A stretch of 57,568 nt of DNA from Deltaproteobacteria bacterium (GTDB taxonomy: Bacteria > Desulfobacterota > Syntrophobacteria > Syntrophobacterales > Thermodesulforhabdaceae). Under the pieces are notes generated by a model. The model ran no database searches. It worked only from the letters and a program-made list of their open reading frames with translations, and was not told where the DNA came from. Location of the stretch: contig JAFDGW010000011.1 of assembly GCA_019309115.1 (NCBI GenBank), positions 1 to 57,568 of the forward strand, in the 5' to 3' direction. The translations under genes were made by a program, and so were the position numbers. Shown piece after piece: positions 45,377 to 54,313 of the stretch; the stretch's first letter is position 1, and each line of letters starts with the position of its first letter.

Positions 45377-46621
45377 TTAGTATTTAACTCTAAGGCTTGC
45401 AGGATCGAAATCAACCCACCACACGTCCTGAGCAAAGACTTGCTCACCAACGACCAAGACATCTACAAGCTCTTCAAGATGGTAGGTTTCAGAGTCTGCC
45501 GAAGTCTCTTCTTGTAACATAAGCTGAAAATCTCCTACCTGACTCCAATCCGAATCCACAATTGCCGAACCTACCGCATAAGGAATTCCGGCAATGGTAC
45601 CAGTTCCATCTGGGTTCCATACAGCAATATAACCAACAATTTCTGTACCGTGAGGCTGACCATTCGCTTCTTCATGAAACAACGCAGCTTCGAAGCCATT
45701 AGAATCAACATTTCGCGCCCTAACTATGACAGGTGTCGAATCATTGTGTGTTTGTATAGTTAGAAAAACCTTGGGAGCATCGGGAAATTCATCTGTAAAA
45801 GCCACGTAATGCCAATCTCCATTTCCACTCAAGGTTACAATTCCAACTTCCCAAATACTTCCATCATCGAGAACATAACGGCCTTCGTCCATTACAAGGT
45901 ACGCAGCCTTTTCCCGTTTATGCTTGCCGTCTAAATATTCCCATTCGTTAAAAGCAACATCAAACGAATCGGAGCCAACATTGTTGATCCTAACTATACC
46001 AGGCTGTTTTCCATAATACGTTGCCGGACCAATAAGAACAACGGGATTATGAAAGCTGGCATTTAAAGATATAGTCGTCCAAGAATTTTTAAATTGTGCA
46101 AATCCAACGTCAAGCATCACCAAAGAATTTTGAGTTCCAGTACCGTTGGGTGAATCTGCAACTAGCGGATCGGTGCCTCGAGCAACTTCGTTTCCGTCGG
46201 AAATCCCATCACCATCTGTGTCCGCATTGAAAGGGTCGGTCTTGTAAAGAGAGGTTTCCTCATCATCAGCTATGCCATCACCGTCAGAATCCACCGAAAT
46301 AGCCGTAGCAACTACTTCTTCGGAAAAATCACTCTCGAGTCCCTCCGTGTCATAAGCCGTCGCAGCAATGTAGTAAATCTTGCCCGCTTCAAGGTTAGTC
46401 AGCGTAAAGCTTGTTGTATTTCCCACATCGACAGAATTCGTGTAATTCCTGCTACTTGTGCCGAAATAAAGTTTGTATCCAACGACATCCGAATCCGGAG
46501 ACGGGTCCCAAGAAACGGTAATTTGAGCGGCCATAGCTTGCGAAACAACAAGAAGGAAAACACCGAAGAACAAAAATCCAGATAAGCAAGCTCTGACGAA
46601 TTCTTCCTTCTTTCTGTTCAT
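45377..46621 (-). CDS. Secreted protein: FnIII domain, calcium-type repeats, tandem lectin-like domains
   Basis: 414 residues. Signal peptide CLSGFLFFGVFLLVVSQAMA|A. A fibronectin type III domain follows (VSWDPSPDSDVVGYKLYFG...IYYIAATAYDTEG). Next come thrombospondin-3-like calcium repeats (DSDGDGIADDEE, DTDGDGISDGNE). Then two copies of an H-type-lectin-like module, each with NP/AP-x-V, then VRINNVGSDSFDVAF or VRARNVDSNGFEAALF. The arrangement suggests a carbohydrate-binding surface or matrix protein. It is the first gene after a c-di-GMP riboswitch and a sigma-54 promoter. The Gly-rich region GTGTQNSLVMLDVGF links the parts. Confidence 0.8.
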   Translation of the reverse strand: MNRKKEEFVRACLSGFLFFGVFLLVVSQAMAAQITVSWDPSPDSDVVGYKLYFGTSSRNYTNSVDVGNTTSFTLTNLEAGKIYYIAATAYDTEGLESDFSEEVVATAISVDSDGDGIADDEETSLYKTDPFNADTDGDGISDGNEVARGTDPLVADSPNGTGTQNSLVMLDVGFAQFKNSWTTISLNASFHNPVVLIGPATYYGKQPGIVRINNVGSDSFDVAFNEWEYLDGKHKREKAAYLVMDEGRYVLDDGSIWEVGIVTLSGNGDWHYVAFTDEFPDAPKVFLTIQTHNDSTPVIVRARNVDSNGFEAALFHEEANGQPHGTEIVGYIAVWNPDGTGTIAGIPYAVGSAIVDSDWSQVGDFQLMLQEETSADSETYHLEELVDVLVVGEQVFAQDVWWVDFDPASLRVKY

Positions 46622-46629
46622 TGCCACCA

Positions 46630-46656
46630 CCTCCATTCCGAAATTTCGAGTGGAGG
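46630..46656 (-). promoter_or_regulatory. Hairpin that masks the ribosome-binding site of the lectin-like gene
   Basis: On the minus strand CCTCCA (46656-46651) can pair with TGGAGG (46635-46630), the Shine-Dalgarno sequence 8 bases upstream of ATG 46621, across a GAAATTTC-containing loop. This gives a plausible expression platform for translation control just downstream of the riboswitch. Which state (ligand bound or free) opens it cannot be told from sequence alone. Confidence 0.65.
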
Positions 46657-46683
46657 CGCAGCATGAACGGATATTACTTCCAT

Positions 46684-46786
46684 CCGCCCGGCAACCCTGC
46701 TACCATATTCCGGTCGCTCGACGACCAAAACTTAGGCCAGTAGCTTTGCGCCCCACTCTTTCAAGTGGTTTGCCCTTTTCAGGCGG
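46684..46786 (-). promoter_or_regulatory. Cyclic di-GMP-I (GEMM-I) riboswitch
   Basis: The minus strand reads AAGGGCAAACCACTTGAAAG then AGTGGGGCGCAAAGC, very close to the Vibrio Vc2 aptamer, including GAAA tetraloop and its receptor arm (GCGCAAAGC...GGCCTAAG). The 3' half has GGTAGCAGGGTTGCCG. The outer stem pairs CCGCC (46786-46782) with GGCGG (46688-46684). The base equivalent to Vc2 G20 is G, so c-di-GMP rather than cAMP-GMP is the expected ligand. It lies about 60 bases upstream of the lectin-like gene start, with an RBS-masking hairpin between. Confidence 0.93.
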
Positions 46787-46821
46787 CCCCATTTTGCAGA
46801 GGCTTTCGCTAGAAAAATTAA

Positions 46822-46837
46822 AGCACCATCTGTGCCA
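46822..46837 (-). promoter_or_regulatory. Sigma-54 promoter upstream of the riboswitch
   Basis: The minus strand reads TGGCACAGATGGTGCT. GG and GC are 12 bases apart and the match to TGGCACG-N4-TTGCA is near full. A start near 46811 would put the riboswitch about 25 bases into the mRNA. It faces away from the sigma-54 promoter at 47072. Confidence 0.75.
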
Positions 46838-46950
46838 CAAAATTACAACAAAGCGTCCTTCTAATTTACCTATTTAAAACAACATGTTATGAGACACAAC
46901 TGGCTGGAGCGTTACATTAAGGCAGAAACAATTACGAAGTTTTGTGTGTC

Positions 46951-47044
46951 ATTGTAATTTGTGTATTGTAATTTGTGAAATAAAGAGGCCAATTTGAATG
47001 ACAATGTCTGGGATCGGAATCCTTTTTACTGTACGGGCCAGACA
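46951..47044. promoter_or_regulatory. Candidate activator-binding region between two divergent sigma-54 promoters
   Basis: Two exact copies of ATTGTAATTTGTG lie 14 bases apart (46951-46963, 46965-46977). A widely spaced inverted repeat TGTCTGG...CCAGACA is at 47005-47011 and 47038-47044. A further ATGACAATG (about 46998-47006) resembles the inverse of the direct repeats. The location suits enhancer sites for a sigma-54 activator, and an activator gene is next door. The rest of 46838-47071 holds nothing else recognised. Confidence 0.5.
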
Positions 47045-47071
47045 CCCATTGCTTGTGTCTTTTGTTATCGC

Positions 47072-47087
47072 TGGCACATGCTTTGCT
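47072..47087 (+). promoter_or_regulatory. Sigma-54 promoter of the small unknown gene
   Basis: TGGCACATGCTTTGCT: GG (47073-47074) and GC (47085-47086) have the exact 12-base spacing and all core bases but one fit TGGCACG-N4-TTGCA. The start would be near 47098, about 55 bases before ATG 47153. Confidence 0.85.
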
Positions 47088-47152
47088 TGCATTGGCACGT
47101 AGTAAACCCACAGTTGGTTAGGGGAACCGCTTAAAGAAAGGAGCGGCTGGAA

Positions 47153-47512
47153 ATGAAAAAGGTATTATTGGAAGTTCCCTATGCAGAGCTTTCAATGTCA
47201 ATATCTTCCGAATCCATGCTCGAAAAAAGAATTTTAACACCTTTTGGGATCGTGGACGTAACCGTGCAACCTATTTCTCAAGCTAGCCATAATGAAGAAG
47301 GTGAACTTTACTTCAGAATTACTTTCGGCGGTGATATCGAAAGATGGGTTATAGACGGAGCCTTAACCGAAGAATTTAAAGATGCCGTGCTTCTTTTTCT
47401 TAAACATCTGGTCTTGGAAGATATAACCTGCAGCCTTCCAGCCTGCCGCGTTTTCAAGCTTTTGATTAAAGTCAAGGGAATCGAAACCGTTATTACTCTA
47501 CCAGCCTCGTAA
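47153..47512 (+). CDS. Unknown small protein under sigma-54 control
   Basis: 119 residues, mixed alpha/beta, no signal peptide, no membrane helix. Sequence features are a leading MKKVLLEVPYAELSM, a central FRITFGGDIERWVIDGALTEEFKDAVLLFL and two Cys near CSLPACRVF. I do not recognise a family. AAGGAG lies 9 bases before ATG 47153, inside a CCGCT/AGCGG hairpin (about 47127-47146) that might modulate translation. It converges on the activator gene, whose stop is 8 bases away. Confidence 0.65.
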   Translation: MKKVLLEVPYAELSMSISSESMLEKRILTPFGIVDVTVQPISQASHNEEGELYFRITFGGDIERWVIDGALTEEFKDAVLLFLKHLVLEDITCSLPACRVFKLLIKVKGIETVITLPAS

Positions 47513-47520
47513 GTGCAGAA

Positions 47521-48867
47521 CTATTTGTGTTTCCGCCATTTTGGATGAGTGATACCGTATTTTTTAATGCGGTAATTAAGCACCCTGGGTGATACTCCCA
47601 GTAAACCGGCAGCGCATTTCTGAACCCAATTACATTTTTCCAGAGCATCAATTATTCTTTGACGTTCATTATCTGGGGTTTTGACCTGCGGAACGGCTTT
47701 ATCCGAGTGTATCCCTGGTAATAAAACATTATTTGATGTAATGACTTGGGATTCCTCCAAAATCACAGCACGCTCAATAACATTGGCCAATTGCCTCAGG
47801 TTACCAGGCCAGTGGTATCTCTGAAACATCTCGAGCACCTGTGGTTCAAAATCGACTATATTTTTCCTCAAACGCTGGCTCTTTAGCCTCAAAAAGTAAT
47901 ACGCCAGTGGGATTATACACTGAGGACGCTTTCTCAAAGGAGGCAACTCCACCCTGAGTATATTCAATCTATAATAAAGGTCTTCTCGGAACGTTCCATC
48001 TTCGACCATCTTTTCGAGGTTCCTGTTAGTTGCAGCAATAATGCGAACGTCCACTTCAATGGTCTTATTGGATCCCACCCTTTCAAATCGTTTTTCCTCA
48101 AGAAATCTCAAGAGTTTGGCCTGTAATGACAAAGGCAATTCGCCTATTTCATCAAGGAATACCGTTCCACCTCGTGCCTGCTCGATACGTCCAACCCTTA
48201 ACCTAACCGCACCAGTAAAAGCCCCTTTTTCATGTCCAAACAACTCACTTTCTAACAACAACTCTGGAATATTGGTGCAACTTATCTTAACAAAAGGATA
48301 CTTTCTCCTCTGGCTATTGAAATGAATCGCCCCCGACAAAAAACTCTTCCCTGTTCCCGTTTCCCCGGTAATCAAAACGGTAGCATCCACTTGCGAAAAC
48401 TTTTTCAGAGTTTCAATGACCGCTTTCATCGACGGGGATTCAGCTATTATTTGGTCAAAATCGTACACTATGTCCTGTTCTCTGCGAAGATAATCAATCT
48501 CGTTCTTGAGCCGTTTGCACTCTATTGCATTTTGCACCGAAAGTTTCACTTTTTCAGGTGAGGTCGGGAGCACTATGAAATCTGCAACTCCGGCCTTGGC
48601 AGCCTTGACAATCAATGATGCTTCGGTTTCCAAGCCCAGACCGATTATTGGTTTATCTGGACACAACTTCTGAACTTGCTTCACTACGGTGATATCACCT
48701 GGATCGCTTAAAGTAACGAAAATAACTTCGCAATCTGCTTTCTCAATATCATTGGAAAGCGAACGTAAAGTCCCCGCGTGGACTAAAAAATCTTTCCGGA
48801 GCAGTTCGCTTAAACGATCAGAAATCTCTCCAGTACCTAAATCCAGGACAAAAACTCTGCTAGGCAT
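47521..48867 (-). CDS. Orphan sigma-54 activator with degenerate receiver domain
   Basis: 448 residues. The N-terminal ~120 residues have receiver-like length and fold pattern, but the acidic pair is lost (FVLDLGTG), the phospho-acceptor position is Thr52 (VIFVTLSDPG) and the usual Lys-Pro is VLPTSPEK, so phosphorylation is unlikely. The AAA+ domain is intact: Walker A GETGTGKS, GAFTGA (215-220), FLDEIGEL, and WPGNLRQLANVIERAV. The C-terminus is a Fis-type helix-turn-helix (NWVQKCAAGLLGVSPRVLNYRIKKYG). No kinase gene is adjacent. It is the natural candidate to drive the two sigma-54 promoters nearby. nusB lies upstream in the same direction. Confidence 0.88.
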   Translation of the reverse strand: MPSRVFVLDLGTGEISDRLSELLRKDFLVHAGTLRSLSNDIEKADCEVIFVTLSDPGDITVVKQVQKLCPDKPIIGLGLETEASLIVKAAKAGVADFIVLPTSPEKVKLSVQNAIECKRLKNEIDYLRREQDIVYDFDQIIAESPSMKAVIETLKKFSQVDATVLITGETGTGKSFLSGAIHFNSQRRKYPFVKISCTNIPELLLESELFGHEKGAFTGAVRLRVGRIEQARGGTVFLDEIGELPLSLQAKLLRFLEEKRFERVGSNKTIEVDVRIIAATNRNLEKMVEDGTFREDLYYRLNILRVELPPLRKRPQCIIPLAYYFLRLKSQRLRKNIVDFEPQVLEMFQRYHWPGNLRQLANVIERAVILEESQVITSNNVLLPGIHSDKAVPQVKTPDNERQRIIDALEKCNWVQKCAAGLLGVSPRVLNYRIKKYGITHPKWRKHK

Positions 48868-48892
48868 AAAAATTTCCTATCCTTCAAAAAAC

Positions 48893-49342
48893 TTACGAAA
48901 GAGAAGAAGATTCGGAATGGGAAGCATCGGACTTGTAGATTTTGTCCAGAATGCCGTTGATAAAAGACCTGGAATTAACGTCTCCAAAAGCTTTTGCCAG
49001 CTCCACTGCCTCGTCAATGGCCACCAAGGGGTGAATTTCATCACAGTAAAGTATTTCGTATGTGGCAAGCCTCAGTATATTCCTGTCAACAATTGACATC
49101 CTGCTGATTTTCCAGTTTTCAGCCGCTTCCTCAATCTTAGAGTCTAACCTTTTTTTGTGCCTGGCAACTCCATGGACCAAATCTTCCATAAAAAGCCGAT
49201 CAACCTCAACAGGCCCTGCTACCTCTCCGTATAGCCGGAGGGCGGCATCAGCGTCCAGATCTCTGACATCCATCTGGTACAAAACCTGCAAAGCTGCCGC
49301 CCTTGAACCTCTACGTCCGGCGAAAAGTTTTTTTTTCTCCAT
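48893..49342 (-). CDS. nusB: Transcription antitermination factor NusB
   Basis: 149 residues, all helical. RRGSRAAALQVLYQMDV at the N-terminus, NWKISRMSIVDRNILRLATYEILY in the middle and AIDEAVELAKAFGDVNSRSFINGILDKIY at the end are the NusB pattern. NusB with S10 binds boxA in rRNA antitermination. It follows ribH, an arrangement common across bacteria. Confidence 0.95.
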   Translation of the reverse strand: MEKKKLFAGRRGSRAAALQVLYQMDVRDLDADAALRLYGEVAGPVEVDRLFMEDLVHGVARHKKRLDSKIEEAAENWKISRMSIVDRNILRLATYEILYCDEIHPLVAIDEAVELAKAFGDVNSRSFINGILDKIYKSDASHSESSSLS

Positions 49343-49354
49343 TCACTAAATCCG

Positions 49355-49819
49355 TCACTCAATCTGCTTCAACAAATTGGCCATTTCAATAGCTGCCATT
49401 GCAGCATCCCAGCCCTTGTTACCAGCCTTGGACCCCGCTCGTTCAATGGCCTGCTCAAGGGTATCGGTTGTTAAAACCCCAAACGCTATGGGTACGGTTG
49501 TTTCCAAGCTCACCGCCGCAATCCCTTTTGATACCTCATTGGCTACGTAATCAAAGTGTGGCGTTGATCCCCTGATTACCGCACCGAGGCAAATAACAGC
49601 ATCGTATTTGCCCGACATGGCCAGCTTTTTCGCTACCAGCGGAATTTCAAAGGCGCCGGGAACTTTAAAAACTTCAATATCGTCGGATTCTGCACCACTT
49701 CGAGTCAGAGCGTCCATAGCTCCACCAAGCAGCCTATTGCATATAAAATCATTAAATCGGCTAACCACTATTGCGAACTTTAAACCATGAGCTAACAGCT
49801 TTCCTTCATAAACTTTCAT
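49355..49819 (-). CDS. ribH: 6,7-dimethyl-8-ribityllumazine synthase
   Basis: 154 residues. [74 protein letters not shown] and [19 protein letters not shown] are the lumazine synthase blocks (catalytic His in TPHFD). It condenses the RibB product with the pyrimidine intermediate to form lumazine. ATG 49819 has AGGAAG 8 bases upstream. Between ribBA and nusB. Confidence 0.96.
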   Translation of the reverse strand: MKVYEGKLLAHGLKFAIVVSRFNDFICNRLLGGAMDALTRSGAESDDIEVFKVPGAFEIPLVAKKLAMSGKYDAVICLGAVIRGSTPHFDYVANEVSKGIAAVSLETTVPIAFGVLTTDTLEQAIERAGSKAGNKGWDAAMAAIEMANLLKQIE

Positions 49820-49872
49820 ATCCACAACTTCCTGTTTCTAATCGTCAGCCTAGTCTTAGCAGGAAATCTCCT

Positions 49873-51096
49873 CTACCTTTCCCTTTCTCTCACCAGCTGC
49901 AAGAGATGCCCCATTTTGCTGCATTTGGTTCTAAGGTACTCAATATTACACTCGTTGGGAGGCACCTCAATGGGTACACGCTCGGTTACGGTCAGGCCGT
50001 AACCCTCCAGCCCAACAATCTTCTTTGGATTGTTGGTCATCAGGCGCATCTTGCGGATACCCAGATCAACGAGGATTTGCGCCCCTATTCCGTAATCCCT
50101 CAGGTCCTCTTTGAAACCCAATACGTGATTGGCTTCAACTGTGTCCAGCCCATTTTCCTGAAGCTTATAGGCTTTTATCTTGTTCAGAAGCCCAATACCA
50201 CGACCTTCGTGGTTGCGGATGTAAAGCAGAACACCTTTACCCTCGCGGTCTATCTGTTTCATGGCCGCCCTTAGTTGATCTCCGCAATCACATCGCAGAG
50301 AACCAAAAACATCCCCCGTAAGGCACTCGGAGTGAACCCTCACAAGAATTTCCTCATTGGAATCAATTTCCCCCTTCACTAGGGCAATATGCACGTAATC
50401 GTCTATGTCATTGGTGTAGGCTATTATCTTGAACTCACCGGCAAAGGAAGTGGGAAGTTTTGCCTCGGCCGCTCGATGAACGAAACTTTCATGCTGCATC
50501 CTGTATTTGATTATGTCCGCAACTGTAACAATTTTCAGCTCATGCTCTTCGGCAAAAATCTCAAGGTCAGGCATACGGGCCATGGTGCCGTCGTCTTTCA
50601 TTATCTCACAAATAACGGCAGCTGGTTTAAGACCCGCTAGCCTCGCAAGATCTACAGACCCTTCGGTCTGGCCGGTTCGCACCAGAACACCACCTTCTCT
50701 GGCGCGCAAAGGAAAAACGTGTCCCGGGCTTACGAGATCTTCGGGCTTAGCATCGTCTGCAACGGCCGTCAATATTGTGTGAGCCCGGTCTGCAGCGCTT
50801 ATGCCGGTTGTAACCCCGTGTCTAGCTTCAATCGAAACGGTAAAAGCCGTTCCAAACTTTGAATCATTGTTCTGAACCATCATGGGAAGTTTGAGGCGAT
50901 CAACAATTTCCGGAGCCAGGGCCAGGCAAATGAGCCCTCGGCCGAACTTGGCCATGAAGTTTATCGCCTCAGGAGTAACCTTTTCAGCGGCAATACAAAG
51001 ATCGCCTTCGTTTTCTCTGTCCTCGTCATCCACCAGAATTATCATCTTACCCTGGCGGATATCCTCCAGTGCTTCTGGTATGGTTGCAAGAGGCAT
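49873..51096 (-). CDS. ribBA: Bifunctional DHBP synthase / GTP cyclohydrolase II RibBA
   Basis: 407 residues from ATG 51096 (AGGAG upstream; ATG 51114 has none). The N-terminal half makes 3,4-dihydroxy-2-butanone 4-phosphate: [17 protein letters not shown] and the [14 protein letters not shown] motif. The C-terminal half is GTP cyclohydrolase [26 protein letters not shown] with three zinc Cys, and [20 protein letters not shown]. Both halves look intact. ribD and ribE of the usual operon are not in the window, and no FMN riboswitch is seen upstream (51097-51332). Confidence 0.95.
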   Translation of the reverse strand: MPLATIPEALEDIRQGKMIILVDDEDRENEGDLCIAAEKVTPEAINFMAKFGRGLICLALAPEIVDRLKLPMMVQNNDSKFGTAFTVSIEARHGVTTGISAADRAHTILTAVADDAKPEDLVSPGHVFPLRAREGGVLVRTGQTEGSVDLARLAGLKPAAVICEIMKDDGTMARMPDLEIFAEEHELKIVTVADIIKYRMQHESFVHRAAEAKLPTSFAGEFKIIAYTNDIDDYVHIALVKGEIDSNEEILVRVHSECLTGDVFGSLRCDCGDQLRAAMKQIDREGKGVLLYIRNHEGRGIGLLNKIKAYKLQENGLDTVEANHVLGFKEDLRDYGIGAQILVDLGIRKMRLMTNNPKKIVGLEGYGLTVTERVPIEVPPNECNIEYLRTKCSKMGHLLQLVRERER

Positions 51097-51332
51097 AGCG
51101 GCACCGCTCCTCATTCGATAAAATCGAGCTTCTCAACGAAGCCCACGATGGTCTATACCATGTCGCCGATGCTACCTCAACAAGCATATACTCACTAATC
51201 AAAATGGCAAGTCCTCAAAAGTCGATTCAAAGCCTGACCTTGTAACTCCAGTTGAAAGTGCGAAACAAAATGGTTATAGTCAACCGACAAATCGTCAGAA
51301 GGTGCAGATTAATGCATTACAAGGGAAAAAAC

Positions 51333-53105
51333 ATGAAGGAATGGGCGTCACATTTTCCAGATCCTGAGGAGCTTGAAAGGGAATTAAACGATTACCTTAA
51401 GAAAAAGTATGGAGTGCGAATTCGAGTCATGTCACCTATGCAAATGGCTTTCAAGGGCGAAGAAGATGCATCAGCAAAAAAGTCATCGGGCGTTAGAAAA
51501 ATACGCTTTGACCTCAAACCCAAAGACCTTGAAGATTACCTCAACCAGTACGTGGTCAAACAAGAGCATGCCAAAGCCGTACTGGCCACGAAAGTGTGCA
51601 CTCACTATAATCGCATAAAGTTGCAGCGCGAACGTGAGCGCTTTGGCCGACAACATACGGTGGGACGAATAAAAAATAACATCTTGCTGGTCGGACCTAC
51701 CGGAGTAGGTAAGACCTATCTAGTAAAGCTCATCGCCGAAAAACTCAACGTCCCATTCGTAAAGGGTGACGCCACCAAATTCAGTGAAACAGGGTATGTG
51801 GGTGGTGATGTGGAAGATTTGGTAAGGGACCTCGTGACCGCCGCAGACGATGATATCGAACTGGCAGAATACGGAATCATTTACATAGACGAGATAGACA
51901 AAATTGCATCATCCAGAAACATAATCGGTCCGGACGTATCCCGAACGGGGGTACAGCGCGCCCTTTTGAAGCCCCTTGAAGAAACGGAGGTTGACATCCG
52001 CGTGCCCCATGATCCCATTTCCCAGTTGCAGGCAATTGAGCATTACAGAAGAACGGGAAAACGAGAAAAACGCACCGTCAACACTAGGAATATCCTGTTC
52101 GTCATGAGCGGAGCGTTCCCGGAGCTGCCAGAAATCATAAAAAACCGCATGAAAAAGCAGGGTATTGGCTTTGGTGCGGAAATCCACAGCAAAGAAACGG
52201 ATATGGATTTCCTCAAGCACGTAACAGCGGAAGACCTAGTCCAGTACGGTTTTGAAAGGGAATTCATCGGACGTATTCCCGTGATAGCCGTGCTTGAACC
52301 CCTTACAACTGACGACCTTTACGAAATCCTGAAAAACCCGAACAACCCCATAATTTCCGGAAAAAAAGAAGATTTTCGCTGTTACGGTATCGATGTAGTT
52401 TTTGAAGACGCAGCACTGAGAAAGATAGCCGAACTGGCCCATGCGGAAGGAACGGGAGCGCGGGCATTGACGAGTGTGGTAGAAAAGGTCTTACTACCAT
52501 TCGAAAAGACTTTGCCTTCCACGGGTATCCGAGCCTTTGTGGTTACTGAAGCGGTAGTTGAGAATCCTGAAAGGGAATTACAGGCTTTGCTGGAAGAGGC
52601 AGACGATCCGGAAAGGATACACCTTTATGAGCGTGTTAAGGCGCAGGAGCGCATAGCAATTCTGGAAAAGTCCGAAGATAAACTCTCCCGTTTCAAAAAG
52701 AAATATCCCCTCATATTCACCCCTTCGAGAATCGAACTGGTGGTGGACTTCTACGGACGAACGGGGGTTCCCGTCGAAAAAATCTGCGAAGAAGTAACCT
52801 TGCTTTACAACCAGATAAAGATCTTTGAATCGGACTACTATGAGAAACACGGCTTTAAGATCACTTTCACAGAAGATGCCGTTGATGAAATCATTCTACG
52901 AGCGCTTGAACAGGATACCACCGCTGCCGTGGTATGCAGGGAAATATCACGAGACTATGATTACGCCTTCAAATTGATTGCCGATCGTTGTGGGCAGGTT
53001 CAGTTTGAACTACCTCGAGACGCAGTAGTGCAGCCTAACGAGTACATGGACCACCTGGTTAGAAAAACTTACGAACAATACCCTGATGAAGGTGACAAGG
53101 CATGA
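51333..53105 (+). CDS. ClpX-like AAA+ unfoldase without zinc-finger domain
   Basis: 590 residues (ATG 51312 or 51333, both with fair ribosome-binding sites). Resembles ClpX but lacks the N-terminal Cys4 zinc domain. Walker A is VGPTGVGKTYLVK, the pore loop TGYVGGDVED, Walker B IIYIDEIDKIAS, and the IGF loop that docks ClpP is KQGIGFGAEIHSK. The sensor-2 Arg is in GTGARALTSVVE. A C-terminal extension of ~150 residues follows the ClpX-like core (acidic then helical). The stop overlaps the ahbC start (ATGA 53102-53105), so it is coupled to heme genes. Confidence 0.85.
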   Translation: MKEWASHFPDPEELERELNDYLKKKYGVRIRVMSPMQMAFKGEEDASAKKSSGVRKIRFDLKPKDLEDYLNQYVVKQEHAKAVLATKVCTHYNRIKLQRERERFGRQHTVGRIKNNILLVGPTGVGKTYLVKLIAEKLNVPFVKGDATKFSETGYVGGDVEDLVRDLVTAADDDIELAEYGIIYIDEIDKIASSRNIIGPDVSRTGVQRALLKPLEETEVDIRVPHDPISQLQAIEHYRRTGKREKRTVNTRNILFVMSGAFPELPEIIKNRMKKQGIGFGAEIHSKETDMDFLKHVTAEDLVQYGFEREFIGRIPVIAVLEPLTTDDLYEILKNPNNPIISGKKEDFRCYGIDVVFEDAALRKIAELAHAEGTGARALTSVVEKVLLPFEKTLPSTGIRAFVVTEAVVENPERELQALLEEADDPERIHLYERVKAQERIAILEKSEDKLSRFKKKYPLIFTPSRIELVVDFYGRTGVPVEKICEEVTLLYNQIKIFESDYYEKHGFKITFTEDAVDEIILRALEQDTTAAVVCREISRDYDYAFKLIADRCGQVQFELPRDAVVQPNEYMDHLVRKTYEQYPDEGDKA

Positions 53106-54313
53106 TTGGAATTTCCAAGCTTTATTGTGGAACTGTGGAACCGTCCGATGCTCTTCGTTATGGAAGAAAAAGTAAATCCCTCCCTTCCCATCTTCTTCAA
53201 TTCTCAGAAGATAAAAAGCCCGTCGTGGTGTGGAACATAACTAAAAGGTGCAACCTTAGGTGTGTCCACTGTTACGCTCATGCAAATCCCACGGGCACTA
53301 GAGATGAACTTACTACGGAAGAAGGCAAGCGCCTCATAGACGATCTGGCCGATTTCGGATCGCCTGTAATACTTTTCTCCGGGGGCGAACCCCTTATGAG
53401 AGAGGATCTGACAGAACTGGCACATTACGCTATTGAGCGGGGCATGAGAGCCGTCATATCCACCAACGGAACGCTAATAACCCATAAGGTAGCGCAGGAG
53501 CTAAAAAATATAGGCCTTTCGTATGTCGGCATAAGCCTGGACGGCATGGAAGAAGTAAACGACAAATTTCGAGGCGTCCGAGGAGCGTTCAAGAAGGCGC
53601 TAGAAGGTATTGAAGCCTGCCAGGAAGCGGGAATAAAGGTTGGCCTCAGGTTTACAATAAACAAGCGGAACGTCGCCGAAATTCCTCGCATCTTTGACCT
53701 CATCGAAGAAAAAAACATCTCTCGCGTATGCTTTTATCACCTGGTGTATTCCGGTCGAGGCTCTAATCTCATCAATGAAGACCTGAACCACGAAGAAACC
53801 CGCAGAACTGTGGACCTCATCATAGATAGGACAGCGGACCTGCACAGGCGCGGGCTACCAAAAGAAGTTCTGACCGTGGACAATCACGCAGATGGCCCGC
53901 ACATTTACCTGCGGCTGGTCCGTGAAGGGTCTCCCAGAGCACCCGAAGTGCTCGAACTCTTAAAGATGAACGAAGGGAACAATTCGGGCAGAGGCATTGG
54001 CTGCGTGAGCTGGGACGGTTCGGTTCATGCCGATCAGTTCTGGAGGCATTACTCTTTTGGCAACGTGAGAGAAAGACCGTTTAGCGAAATCTGGACGGAC
54101 CTGTCAAATCCACTCATGAAGAAGCTGAAAAACAAAAAGAAGTACGTAAAGGGGCGTTGTTCCAGGTGTAGATGGCTGGACGTTTGCGGTGGAAATTTTA
54201 GGGTACGGGCAGAAGCAGCGACGGGTGATTTGTGGGCGCCTGACCCTGCCTGTTATCTGACCGATGAAGAAATAGGCTTAACTCAAGAGAGGCTTGAAAA
54301 TGCGGTATCCTGA
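53102..54313 (+). CDS. ahbC: AhbC: 12,18-didecarboxysiroheme deacetylase
   Basis: 403 residues, radical SAM/SPASM. It begins [22 protein letters not shown], characteristic of AhbC. The radical cluster motif is CNLRCVHC, followed by LFSGGEPL and the twitch/SPASM Cys set near the C-terminus ([15 protein letters not shown]). AhbC removes two acetate side chains of 12,18-didecarboxysiroheme, giving iron-coproporphyrin III. The order ahbC-hemB-ahbD matches Desulfovibrio. It overlaps the ClpX-like gene upstream and hemB downstream. Confidence 0.93.
   Translation: MIGISKLYCGTVEPSDALRYGRKSKSLPSHLLQFSEDKKPVVVWNITKRCNLRCVHCYAHANPTGTRDELTTEEGKRLIDDLADFGSPVILFSGGEPLMREDLTELAHYAIERGMRAVISTNGTLITHKVAQELKNIGLSYVGISLDGMEEVNDKFRGVRGAFKKALEGIEACQEAGIKVGLRFTINKRNVAEIPRIFDLIEEKNISRVCFYHLVYSGRGSNLINEDLNHEETRRTVDLIIDRTADLHRRGLPKEVLTVDNHADGPHIYLRLVREGSPRAPEVLELLKMNEGNNSGRGIGCVSWDGSVHADQFWRHYSFGNVRERPFSEIWTDLSNPLMKKLKNKKKYVKGRCSRCRWLDVCGGNFRVRAEAATGDLWAPDPACYLTDEEIGLTQERLENAVS

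Noticed and set aside
46684-46786. cAMP-GMP (GEMM-Ib) specificity for the riboswitch, as in Geobacter
   Set aside because: The base aligned to Vc2 position 20 is G, not the A reported for cAMP-GMP variants.
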